Assembly: GCA_032353305.1 (NCBI GenBank) | Contig: JAUCNG010057778.1 | Coordinates: 1 to 14,458 of the forward strand | DNA length: 14,458 nucleotides | DNA from: Cephalothrix spiralis | Lineage: Eukaryota; Nemertea; Palaeonemertea; Archinemertea; Cephalotrichidae | Direction: 5' to 3' | Part shown: positions 1 through 10,500 of the stretch, piece by piece | Layout: every line of letters starts with the position of its first letter | How positions within the stretch are numbered: the stretch's first letter is position 1 | The notes under the pieces: model-generated | Databases searched by the model: none | Seen by the model: the letters and a program-made list of their open reading frames with translations, nothing else | Told to the model about the DNA's origin: nothing | Translations under genes and position numbers: made by a program

Positions 1-150
1 CCTTTTAGTTGATCAGATATTGGTAAAATGAATGTGCATTCTAAACATGCACCAATACACAATCCCAACTTGCAAAAACCATTTATTTATATTTTGTAGT
101 ATTTTGTTTGGTGTATCACATGTAATTCAGAGGTTTAATTGCGAACGAAA

Positions 151-196
151 GTACAGTACCAATTAAGAAATACAGTACAGTACCAATTAAAAAATA
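151..196. repeat. Two-copy tandem duplication, period 24
   Basis: The motif GTACAGTACCAATTAA occurs at 151-166 and again at 175-190, followed in both copies by an A-rich stretch. It is a simple local duplication within the intron with no evident function. Confidence 0.8.
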
Positions 197-386
197 TCTT
201 CTTATTTATTTTGTTTTTATTGTTGATTTTGTTACCTCCCAGGAAACCTGTTTTAAAATATTAGATTTATTTGGTTGTAAAGGTTATAAACGGGACAGAA
301 ACTATTCCAGCCAATTTCCATGGATATTTTATCCTCCAAACTTTCCATAGTTTACGGTTTTTTCTATTCCTTTTGTATTTAGTAGA

Positions 387-407
387 ACCAGGAGTATGAC
401 TCCTGGT
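387..407. repeat. Short perfect inverted repeat with 3-nt loop
   Basis: ACCAGGAGT, then ATG, then ACTCCTGGT: a 9-bp perfect stem. The octamer TAGAACCA occurs at 383-390 and again at 407-414, flanking and overlapping the stem. It may be the scar of a small insertion. No run of T follows, and it lies in a eukaryotic intron, so it is not called a terminator. Confidence 0.75.
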
Positions 408-610
408 AGAACCACCTACATGTATTTCTTAATTAATTATTTTCTTTCAGATATTCAGATCATGATCTTTAAGATCCGATATAAGAATCTTTTTGTGTTT
501 TTTGTCAATCACTTGGTGACTAAATAGTGAAATGTTAATTTGTTTTCTGGAAAACATTTTTATCAAAACGAGAATCATCGTCTCCAAATCCACTTAATAG
601 AGCTTTTACA

Positions 611-970
611 CACAATTGGATGGACAGATTGGTACATTTTTGGTACATTTTTGGCCCCTCAACGGTTTTGCATATTGGCGGTAGTAACTATATATTTCTG
701 GATGCTGATCCTTCGGTGGGTTTAGATTTTTGGGGGGGAGGGGGAAACATGATTTTTTTATAGGGAAATCCCCTAAATAAAAAATCACGTTTTTTGCCCC
801 CACATAATAGGGCCAAAAATCTTAACCCCCCGAGGGATCAGCAATTTCCAACAGCTTTCTAGAAATATATAGTTTGTGGGGGTCACCTATGTACCCGCCA
901 ATATGCAAAACCGTTTGGAGGCCGAAAATGTACCAATTTTGCGCTCGCCAATTTTTTCCATCAAATTGTG
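611..970. mobile_element. Fold-back MITE, copy 1 (full palindrome)
   Basis: The element starts CACAATTGGATGG (611-623) and ends CCATCAAATTGTG (958-970), so its ends are near-perfect inverted repeats. The whole left half mirrors the right half. Motifs such as ACGGTTTTGCATATTGGCGG and ACTATATATTTCT in the left arm recur as reverse complements in the right arm. The centre holds G-rich and C-rich runs around 730-800. No transposase is encoded, so it is non-autonomous. The right flank is TA; the left flank has TA two bases away, which weakly suggests TA target duplication of the Tc1/mariner kind. Related copies lie at 3699-3972 and 6168-6382. Confidence 0.8.
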
Positions 971-1387
971 TACTATGAAACTTATTAATAAGGTTTTTGT
1001 TATAATTAAGTGCTAATAAATCTAAGATATTATTACCAACGATTTTGAATAAAGGTATAATAAGGAATCGTGTTATGTTCATTCAAGATTTGAAAAAATC
1101 ACATCCTGAGTTTTAAAATGGAAATAACGAAATATATGTAACCATTCAGTTTACTAAAAGATTAGGTTTTCTGTTCAAATTTTATGTTGCGAATTATACA
1201 GACGTTTGAAATTTGAAAAACATTTCAGAATTAGGTTTCGATTTGTATTAATGAAATGTATAGTTTATTTAAAAGCAGATCATTAAAAGAAAAATATAAA
1301 ATTACTTTCCCAAAGTTCCATGGACGAACACTCTATTTGAAAATATTAAATAACAGATTTTAATGAATTTATTTCTATAATTTACAG

Positions 1388-1547
1388 GAAGAAACAAAAC
1401 AAGCACAATTCTTAGCACTAGCTGTAGTATATTTTGTTTCCGTCTTGATGGTTTCCAAATACCGTGATATCCTTGAGCCACCAAGTCCTGTTGTCTCCCC
1501 TACCAATGTTCCTGCGCTCCGGAATGGTACTGTTGATGATGAAAGTG
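1388..1547 (+). CDS. NBEA/LRBA: Exon A: conserved hydrophobic helix block (residues 1-53)
   Basis: The acceptor is TTTACAG|GAA and the donor G|GTAGGT. The exon enters in phase 0 and leaves with one base of a split codon. It encodes a Glu/Gln-rich start, a strongly hydrophobic helix ([14 protein letters not shown]) and the motif [10 protein letters not shown], then a Pro/Ser/Thr-rich tail that begins the linker. The helix and SKYRDILEP match the block just upstream of the variable linker in NBEA and LRBA. The hydrophobic run resembles a membrane segment, but family members are peripheral proteins, so I read it as a buried helix of the alpha-solenoid. Confidence 0.93.
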
Positions 1548-4500
1548 GTAGGTATTTTAAAAAGTATGATATGTGGTTGTGGATGTATTTTTGTTGACTA
1601 ACACAGTTTATCAATGTTAGCATAGATTTCTTTATTTATTAACCCTTTACTGTTGTTTACGATTAATATGATTTCATTCTGCGTTTCCCCTTAAAATTTG
1701 TTTTCCAATGTAAATGAGTTTTTCACGTCGTAAAGTGAGCATGATCTATTGGAATTTTGTGTTCGGGGGGCTGGGAGGACATTCGTCGAACTTTATAGAA
1801 TATATAATATATTTAGTCATAAAAATATTATAATTGTATGCCATGGGCACAAGAATTAATTTTTTGCCTTAAAGATAAAGGTATATTGCAGTGAATTAAT
1901 TGTTTGCAAAACATTACCTATGAAAATTGAATTCAAAATGTATTCAGCGTAGCTTCCAAACTCTACACAGACAATTAACAAAAGTTTTAATTCTAATTAG
2001 TTTAAATCCAATCTTAAGTGTGACGTTGTGACAAGTTCCAGTCTAATCATAACTACTTACGGACTGGTTCTGCCCTCACTTCAATGGATCTTAAAATGCC
2101 AATACTCTAGTCTTCTCCAGGATCCCAACGTGGTATTCCAGTGGGCCTTGAAAGCATGCTCCTGATAACTGTCAGAATTGTTCGGAAATTTATTTTGATT
2201 CATTTTTACTCTTGTCAAAACATCCCTGATTATTGTTCACGTGTGTTTAAAAAAATCAGTATATGTTGTTATTAACATTTTTATTTGTAAGTGTTGCATT
2301 TATCATGCACGTATGCATCCATTTCTGTTGCATGTAGGTTAGAACAAAAAAAAAACATTTTGAACACTATCAGCGCTTAACGAATGATCGTAAGTTAACG
2401 AATGATTTTTGAACAGTATAATCTTTGTTGAAATCTGTTTTCATCTATTCATTGTTTTATAGCGCCATCTATAGGTTAAAAAAGCTTAGGAATTGTGACA
2501 ATAGAGCACAAAAGGTGTCGCTACGATCAATCGTTAAGTTTTACTGATCATCATCAAGTTCATTCTCCCATGTATTCATGAATTTTAAGTGGATGCCAAA
2601 AAGTTTTTTTCATCATCAGTCATCACCAAGTTCATGCATTGATTCAATATTATTTTACTTATTTAATTTTGATTCAGTGATACATTTTTTGTCTGTTTTC
2701 GTAAAATGTCTTGCATGTCCAAAACTAGTCCTAGAATCCTTTCTGAAGTTGCTTTCCAAATGTCATATCCTTTGTCAGAGGTTATTGTTTTAATATTTCG
2801 ATATGTTTTACCTAACTTAAAGAAAAATTTAAATATATTGCATTTGTGATAAATCGAGAGACTCGATTCCTTTAAATATAATGATAAGTTTTCTTAGATA
2901 TACTTTGATGATCTTACATAAATGTAGTTTTATCTTTATGTTGGGACTTTTTTTTTCAAAACACTATCTATTTACTATCTCTTTGATGCTGCTATAAAAG
3001 TAGTCCGGACTTCACCACGTGGCTCTCAAAAGTCCGAAATATTAATGGTTGAGGAGACTGAAGGTAGTATACTCTGCCGAATGACTGGCCATGTGAATGA
3101 AACCCCTAAACAAAATAATCCAAAAAAGGGTAAGTATTTGTCGCGGAAGTAGTCAGTGTGTTTTGTCAAATATTTAAAAAAGAATGATAAGAGAATCTAG
3201 GTGGAGCAGTCAGTTCATTGGAGTGGCACCTTCTGCTTGGATGCAAACAGTTCTAGGCACCAGTCTCACTTGATTTAAAGCTGGGATTTGATTATGTGAC
3301 TTTGTGAGATGTACATGTATGTTTGTTTCAAATTGTTCACTGTGTGACTATCACTATCTCACTACTCAAAAACACGCCAATTATTCATGAAAAATTAGAC
3401 ATTAGGTCTGAAATAAAGGTCAAACGTTAGGATCCATGCTTCTGCACTGAGTCCAAATTTAATTTCAATACTCTGGGATCTGCACCGTAGTCTGAATTTC
3501 AGTAATTTCTATAACTTTGTTCCAAAACAGGAATTTAACTTTTCTGGTCACCGCCAAATATGTTAGTAGTAGTAACTCACATTGAGACTGTGTTTTGGAT
3601 GATGACACTTATAATGACTTCTATCGAAAATTTTGATTTGTCTGAATTAAATTTTTGGCCTGTTTTCATTTGATTCACAAAGGGTTTTGCGATTTGTACA
3701 CAATTAGATGAGAAAATAGTACAAAAAGTGCCCCTCTGCGGTTAATTAAGCATACTTGCGGATAGTGTCATATTTCTGGAATAATGATGATCCTCGGGTT
3801 TCAAATTTTTGCCACACCCCCGGATGGAGGCCAAAACATTATTGTTTTGGAAAATCACGTTTTTGACCTCCCAGGGGGTGGCAAAAATCTAAAGCCCCCT
3901 TGGGATCAGCATTTTCCAAGACCTTTCCATATAAATGTATAGTTTTAGGGAGTCAACTTTCGTCGAATTGTGTATTATTAAGCCAAATGGCTGTCTTATC
4001 TTATCTAGAAAAACAGAGATTGTATATTTGTACGTTTGTACTATAAAATAATAATGACCTCTCCTTTTCGTGTGTACTACTATTTTAGCCTTTTTTATAT
4101 TTCTGCATTTTCATTGTAGACATTTCGTCGGAAGGCGGTGAGCAAGAGGATCCACAATCAGCAGCCCAACTCAACAGCAGTTCAGATAATGCTGATCCTG
4201 ATGAGGTTCAAGTCACTGTCGATGTCCATGTCGATGTTCAAGAAGATGAGTCAGAGGATAAAAATTTAGAAGGTAAAATTCAATCAAATCAGAAACAATC
4301 GAATTACGTTTGACATAATTCTGAGTTATAACTGAAAAGTCATAAACAACACTGTAAATCATACGATGTATCGCAAATACTGTGCCCATATTCAAGGCGT
4401 GATACTATGCGATAGAATGAATATCACAAAGAGAGTCGACATATTTTGCCAAATACTCGTTTCTTAGTTTTTGTTGCCAGTGGATTGGTTTTACACGTAT

Positions 4501-7500
4501 TTGTTTAGATTCTGCCTGAGCATTGGACCACGAGGCATGGTCGTGAATCTGGAACGTGTAACATTAAGGAATCAAAAATACCCTCATTAAAAGAGGTAAA
4601 AAATGCCTCCGTACATTGTATGAAATTATTCAATGCAAAAAAACCTGGAGCATCCATCCAAAAAAATCGAAGCCGGGAGCACGGGGGGGGCTATGTCTTT
4701 AAGCGTTGGTCTCTCCCATTACATCCTTACAGTTGCTCACCCACTTGTTATTGCCAAGAACTGCTGTTATAATTCAGGCACGCAAGTTTCGTCAATTTCC
4801 ATAAAACTTAATTGATTACTACTCCAGCTTAGATTTGAATGTTATTCTACATGTATGGGACCGAAGTAATGCTTTAATGAAAATTACATTGTACAATATA
4901 AGTTTATTTCTAACATTTAAAGACATGTGATCATCTAGTCCATTTCCTATTTGCTTTACCGTATAATTCTGTTCAAGGTCCGTCCAAGGAAGAAGAGAAA
5001 GGTGAACAAGAAAGTAGTGGTGAGGGTGACCAAAAACCCGAAGTAAAAGCCAGCGAAGAGGAAGCTACCGAAACTTCAGAGCAAGCTACAGAAAATGGTG
5101 ATAAGAAATCGGTACGTAAATTAACAAGTCACAGGCAGGTCACTCATCCTGGAAAATCAGGGATTCAGAAACTAAGACATAAAGTCGGGAATCTGTCATG
5201 CATAACCTGAAAAGTCAGTGAATTTGTCTTAATGTCTTGTTCGAAACGTTTTGGCTATTTTGGCATGTTTACTGCCCAATGGATTATTCAGGAAATCCGA
5301 GAATTGTATAAGAATGAATGAAAATATGAAACACCTTTTTGATCAATTGAATGAATAAACTCTCGCAAGTATTTCAGAGTCTTCATTTTGTTAGTCAGCA
5401 GAAAAAGACGGTATTCGAGCAGGTCTTACTTCAATGTGTCATGGCCGCTGTTCGGGTATTGATGTACATTAGAACAACTGACGTATTCTTTTAAAGCATA
5501 CTAGCTTTGAGACTTAAAATAGTTAACGAATGATCATATGTTATTCATTCATGAAAAATAATAGTTACAGTTAAGGGACATCGATCCTATTTAAACATTA
5601 TATCTGATATATTGATATTGCACAATTCTCAATCAAAATTCAAGTTAAAATATGCACATATAACGCAGCTTTTGCTTTGAATAGTTTAGAACAAAAGAGT
5701 CCTTACCTAATTTATTATTACATGTAACTCCGAATTTCGTTTGTTTTTAACAAAGTCTCGATCGTTAAATATATTTTTAAGACATTTGAGGGGATCGTTT
5801 AAGACATGAATATATTACTTCAATTCTAAAGGTTCTTTTCTGCTTATCAATAGGTTGATACAGCATCTAGTCAAGAACAGTCAAATGTAGATGAAAAGTC
5901 AAGTGAAGAGAATGATAACAAGTCGGAAGCTAGTGTAGAGGAAAAGGCAGCTGAGAAAATTGAAGAAGATTCAACTGATAAAAAAGATGACGTTGCTAAT
6001 GGCAACGAAGACGATGCCACTAGTAAAACATCCGAGCAAGAAGATGCTTCTAGTGAAAAGGTTGAAGAGAGTAAAGCTGCAGAAGAAAATGGTGAGAGTG
6101 GAGATAAAAAAGTAAATGGAGATGGAGAAGAACATGATACTGGTACGTTATCACTACTTTACCAGTTCACAATTGGATGACAAAATTGGCGAGGCGATTA
6201 AAAATTGTACATAAAGTGCCCCCACCCCCAGCGGTTTAGCACATTGGCAGATAGCTGACCCCCTAAAGCTATATATATTTCTGGAAAGGCATTGGAAAAT
6301 GCTGATCCTCGGGGATTCAAAATTTTGCTCCACCCCGCTCTTGGGGGTTGGGGGCCAAAAACATGCTTTTTGGTCTATTTTGCCGTATCCTGTTAGACTA
6401 CACTACCAACATTTTCATAAATTATACAGGGGACCAATTAATATATTTGGTTTTCCATTATAGATCAATATAAGAATATAAATTACAAGACAAATATGGC
6501 TCGAAAAAACTTAACTTAGAGCAGGGGAGGTTGTACTTAAACTTCAAACACCGACTGGGATGGGGTGAAAAAATATAGTTCGAGTACGTACAGGTTACCT
6601 CTGTCAGTTTAAATACGTGGACTGACTTGACTCGGCTATATAGAAAATAGCAAAGAATACGATAAAATGACATGTGTTCAGCAAGGTTCGGCCTCAAATA
6701 CGGACGTATGTCACTATCGATCCAAACAATAGTAATGTATTCATAACTATACTTATCACTGAATGGTATTATCTTCATGCCTATAGTTTTCGTAAATTGA
6801 AGAGATGAAAACACAATAAGAACACAATAATCCGTGTTTGGCATGTAAGTTGAATAATTCACAATTTTAATCAAAAACAAAGAAATTTAGAAATTTGAAA
6901 ATAAAATCATAATACAATGTAGATAATTTTCATCCATTCTTGATAATTATAAATAATTCATTAAATATTTAAAGTTTTTAATTTCTTTGTTTTTGTTCAA
7001 TCTTCGTAAATCATTTTTTAAACTGATATTTTTTACTTAAATTATAATTCTTTTTTGTAGGTTCAGAGGGAGATGGTGATGGAGCCAAACCAATATCAGC
7101 CATTTCTGTAACTGATCAGTCAGAAAATAAGTCAGAAAACCGTCCTAGTCAGCTTGAGCTTGAAGCAAAAATACCGAGCCCAGTAGAAAATTTACCGTTG
7201 CCAAATACAGAAGGGGGTTCTTTAACTGATCGTCTGGAGCGAGCGTTAGGAACTGCCTCGCCTTTACTACGTGAAATATTTGTAGATTTCGCACCATTTT
7301 TGTCCAAAACACTATTAGGATCTCATGGCCAAGAATTACTAGTCGGAGGTAAGATTTTTAATCAATTATAGATATTAATCTTTAGAGGATAGATTATACC
7401 AGGAATATATCCAAGGGATATGCAATGAAATTTTTCGATTTTAAGCCACCTTTGGAAATTAGACCATATTTCTATGCCCTTAATTGGCGAGTCGTTTCCA

Positions 7501-10500
7501 TTAAAAATTCACGTAGAAATTGTACGATATGTAAGACTTATTCGGAAAGTAATTCCTTAGTTACGCTACGTGTCTGGTATAAATCGCGACACGTCGGCCG
7601 TATGCTTCCAAAGTTGGAAAAAAACAAAAATTTCCTATTATTAAAGTAATAATAGGGCCTACTGTCAATTTCTTTTAGCAGATTTTCTGTTTATTAATTT
7701 TTTGTCACCACTTGAAACAACGTGCTTTTAGATTAGAGTACAGAAAATATATTGGCTACTGGGAATATATTGCTTTTTGTGTAATTAGTGTGGTGTAAAG
7801 AAGCGGTATTAATTTTTAAAGATGGCTTTAAATTGAAAATTTAATTGCATATTCCTTCTACATGTAACATAAGTGTCGTATTTTGAGACTGTTCATTAAT
7901 TACCGTCTAGGACTGTTGTAATTATTCATAACACTCGTAATTTTATTGATCAGCATTTATTCTGTATTGTAAATCGATTTTAAATAAATAACCTTTCATT
8001 GATATTCCCCTTAATGCGCTTATGAAATCCGTAATAATAAGTGGAATAATTATTTATTTTGGATACTATGGACGCTTATTGTTGTCAAGCAACTGTTTCT
8101 TTTGACAATAATATACACAAACGGTAATATTTTTTTTTGTCCAGCATCAACCCAAATGAAAATTGTTTGTTTTTATATTTAACTTGATTAAAAAGCATAT
8201 GTCATACGCTTCTGCTTGATTTGATATTTATTATTTGTTTATTTATCCAGGTTTGGTCACCTTAAAACAAAGTAGCTCAGTTGTTGAACTTGTGATGTTA
8301 TTATGTTCTCAAGAATGGCAAAATTCTCTACAGAAACATGCCGGATTAGCTTTCATTGAATTGGTCAATGAAGGAAGGTGAGTGAGAATTTGAAACTGCT
8401 TTAATGGCCTCTTAACTTTATTCAACAGGGACAGCCCCATTAGGCTTTTTGTGGACTAATTTTTATACGGTTATATGGACGGAGGGAGGAGGCCCAAAAT
8501 TTAGTCATCGATTGACGGGCATTATATAAGTACCGTTACAAAATATTTGATTTGGATAGCGTCGGTTAGCTATACGATTGATTCAAGATCATATAACATG
8601 GTATTTCACTACGCGCTAATGACATTCAATATATGAAGTAGCCTACATGTATATTTGCGAAGACAATTCGCTACTGTCCTGGACTCCTGGCCCAACATAG
8701 AATTATCGTTCACCGTTTAAACACATTTGTGTCTTGATTTTCAGATTGCTTGCTCACGCCACAAAAGATCATATCGTCCGCGTTGCAAATGAAGCTGAAT
8801 TTATTCTAAACCGAATGAGAGCTGAAGACGTCCAGAAGCACGCAGAATTTGAGGTACGTATAAACAACAGTAGTTTCAGGAAACACTTTTAACATCTATA
8901 ATTTAAAAATCTTGATAATTGTATTGGACCATTTCTTTATTAACCCAACGTTTCGTTAGCTAGTAGCTTACTTGAAAAGCCTGAATATCCAAAATGCAAG
9001 ATTTGGAAATGAGATGGAACTACATGTAGTTCAAAAGAACTAAATGCATGTTAAGGAACTTTGTCTTTACAAAATGTAAGGGGCCTCATTATTTTTGATA
9101 AATGCAATTCATTAAAAATAAACTGAATCTTTTTCTTCTTCTACAATATTCAATGTATATGAATCATTCAATTTGCTTCCTTGAATAAACTTATTCTTCT
9201 TGATAGCTGTAAATATGCTTGGCTTCCCGGTGGCTTTGCTCGCTGAATATGAACCCCGCCCGTTTCGCGCTTCTTGCTCGTGATTTCTCGCCAGCCATGC
9301 ACTAGCGTTTTACGTGTACACCACTTGCGTCCGGCATCTGATTAAATCTGGCCTCATCCCCTCTTACTTATACTTATTAAGTCCCAGTCGAAATTTTATG
9401 TATTTAACCCTATCGGACCTCTTTAATCTATAATTTTCTTGTTTATGTTTTCAGTCCTTGTGCGCTCAAGTAGCTCTCGATAGGAAAGAAGAAGAAAGAC
9501 TCTGTGATCATCTCATCACCTCTGCTAGACAAAGAGATCACGTGGTCGCTGCTAGAGTAAAAGACAAAATTATCAACATTATGACCAACAAACATGGAAC
9601 TTGGGGATCACCACTTAGAAAGTAAGTACGGTGCAGTGGCGCAGTAGTTAGCAAGTTTGTCTCTGAATCTTGACTGAACCCACCAAGAGGACGATCGTAT
9701 ACCGAATACTGTGTTGCTCAGTCAGTATGAGTACGTGGAGCGGAGACTCAGCTGCGAAAGCAGCCTGAAAAGAGATTCCCTCTTATATGATCAAAAACGA
9801 ATCTTTAGAGAAGCAGTATATTAAAAATAGCGAAGACCGTTGAATTTGACATGCGATCGGCCTTGGGGACGTATATATGTCTCTGATATTCCTAACGGTC
9901 TCTGTCACAATCGGTTGTACTGATGTTTAATTATATTCAAGACCGCAATTATACGGAATTTGTCTTGATTATACAGAATTGTAAATTAGTTATTCACCAA
10001 GAAGAGGGCTGGCCGAACCTTGAATAGAAAGGTAAGTTCCACTAAGCATAAATATCACTAATAGTGACATTTAGTGACATTTATACAACTTGATCGGGTA
10101 TAAAAATTCCGGAAAAAGAAGTGTACTTTAGCGCACTACATCGTTAATAAATTTAAGAAGAAAAAAAGTCTATAGCCATAATGCACCCCTAGGTTCGTAG
10201 CTTCGAGGGATATCATAAAATTGGACCTCGACCATTGCTCATTAATATGTTTATGCTTAGTGAGACTTATTTTCAATCGGGTCAAACCTTTTCAACCATA
10301 GGGGTTCATTTTGAAATTTATGCCTAATGATATTTATGCATAGTAATATTTATGCTTAGTGGTACTAAACCAATAGTAATGGGTGTTTGTGACAGGGACT
10401 CGTAGGTGAGAGCCTCTCGTAGCTGTAAAGTTTGTGTGACAGCTCAATGTTTCGGCAAATTCTAGGTGCTCCGAATGATTTTCAGACTGTCGATTAAATG

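Larger units (their letters stand above)
1..1387 (+). other. 3' part of an upstream intron
   Basis: No exon is recognisable here. The stretch is AT-rich and ends in a good acceptor (TAATTTACAG). It holds a 24-bp-period tandem duplication near 151-196, a short perfect hairpin at 387-407 and a complete fold-back MITE at 611-970. Open frames in the MITE are products of its palindromic structure and resemble no protein I know. Confidence 0.8.
1548..3003 (+). other. Intron A-B (1456 bp)
   Basis: The donor is GTAGGT; the acceptor region ends AAAAGTAG. It is AT-rich and contains a near-tandem pair of TTAACGAATGAT (2377-2388, 2395-2406). A 71-codon + strand open frame at 2578-2793 has no recognisable similarity and no exon-like flanks, so I treat it as chance. 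I see no further structure. Confidence 0.85.

Noticed and set aside
452-540. Possible upstream exon after the TTATTTTCTTTCAG acceptor-like site
   Set aside because: Open frames after the AG are short or lack any known family sequence, and no convincing donor follows in phase.
606-1082. Minus-strand frames of 65 and 86 codons and a 61-codon + strand frame near 540-725
   Set aside because: They overlap the palindromic MITE, and the same peptide fragments (for example WYIFG) appear on both strands because the arms are inverted copies. No transposase motif is present.
1388-1547. Transmembrane segment in exon A
   Set aside because: The hydrophobic run is conserved in NBEA/LRBA, which are peripheral membrane proteins; a buried solenoid helix is the simpler reading.
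1375-1623. 82-codon minus-strand frame over exon A
   Set aside because: It is the antisense shadow of a coding exon; the sense frame has clear family similarity and splice sites.
6458-6880. 140-codon open frame on the minus strand
   Set aside because: It lies wholly inside intron E-F, antisense to the gene. Composition is AT-driven (many Tyr, Ser, Ile, Phe) and no domain or motif is recognisable. A long antisense frame by chance is plausible.
7425-7649. 74-codon + strand open frame
   Set aside because: Intronic, without acceptor or donor in a compatible phase and without similarity to NBEA/LRBA; exons F and G join directly to give the known continuous motif.
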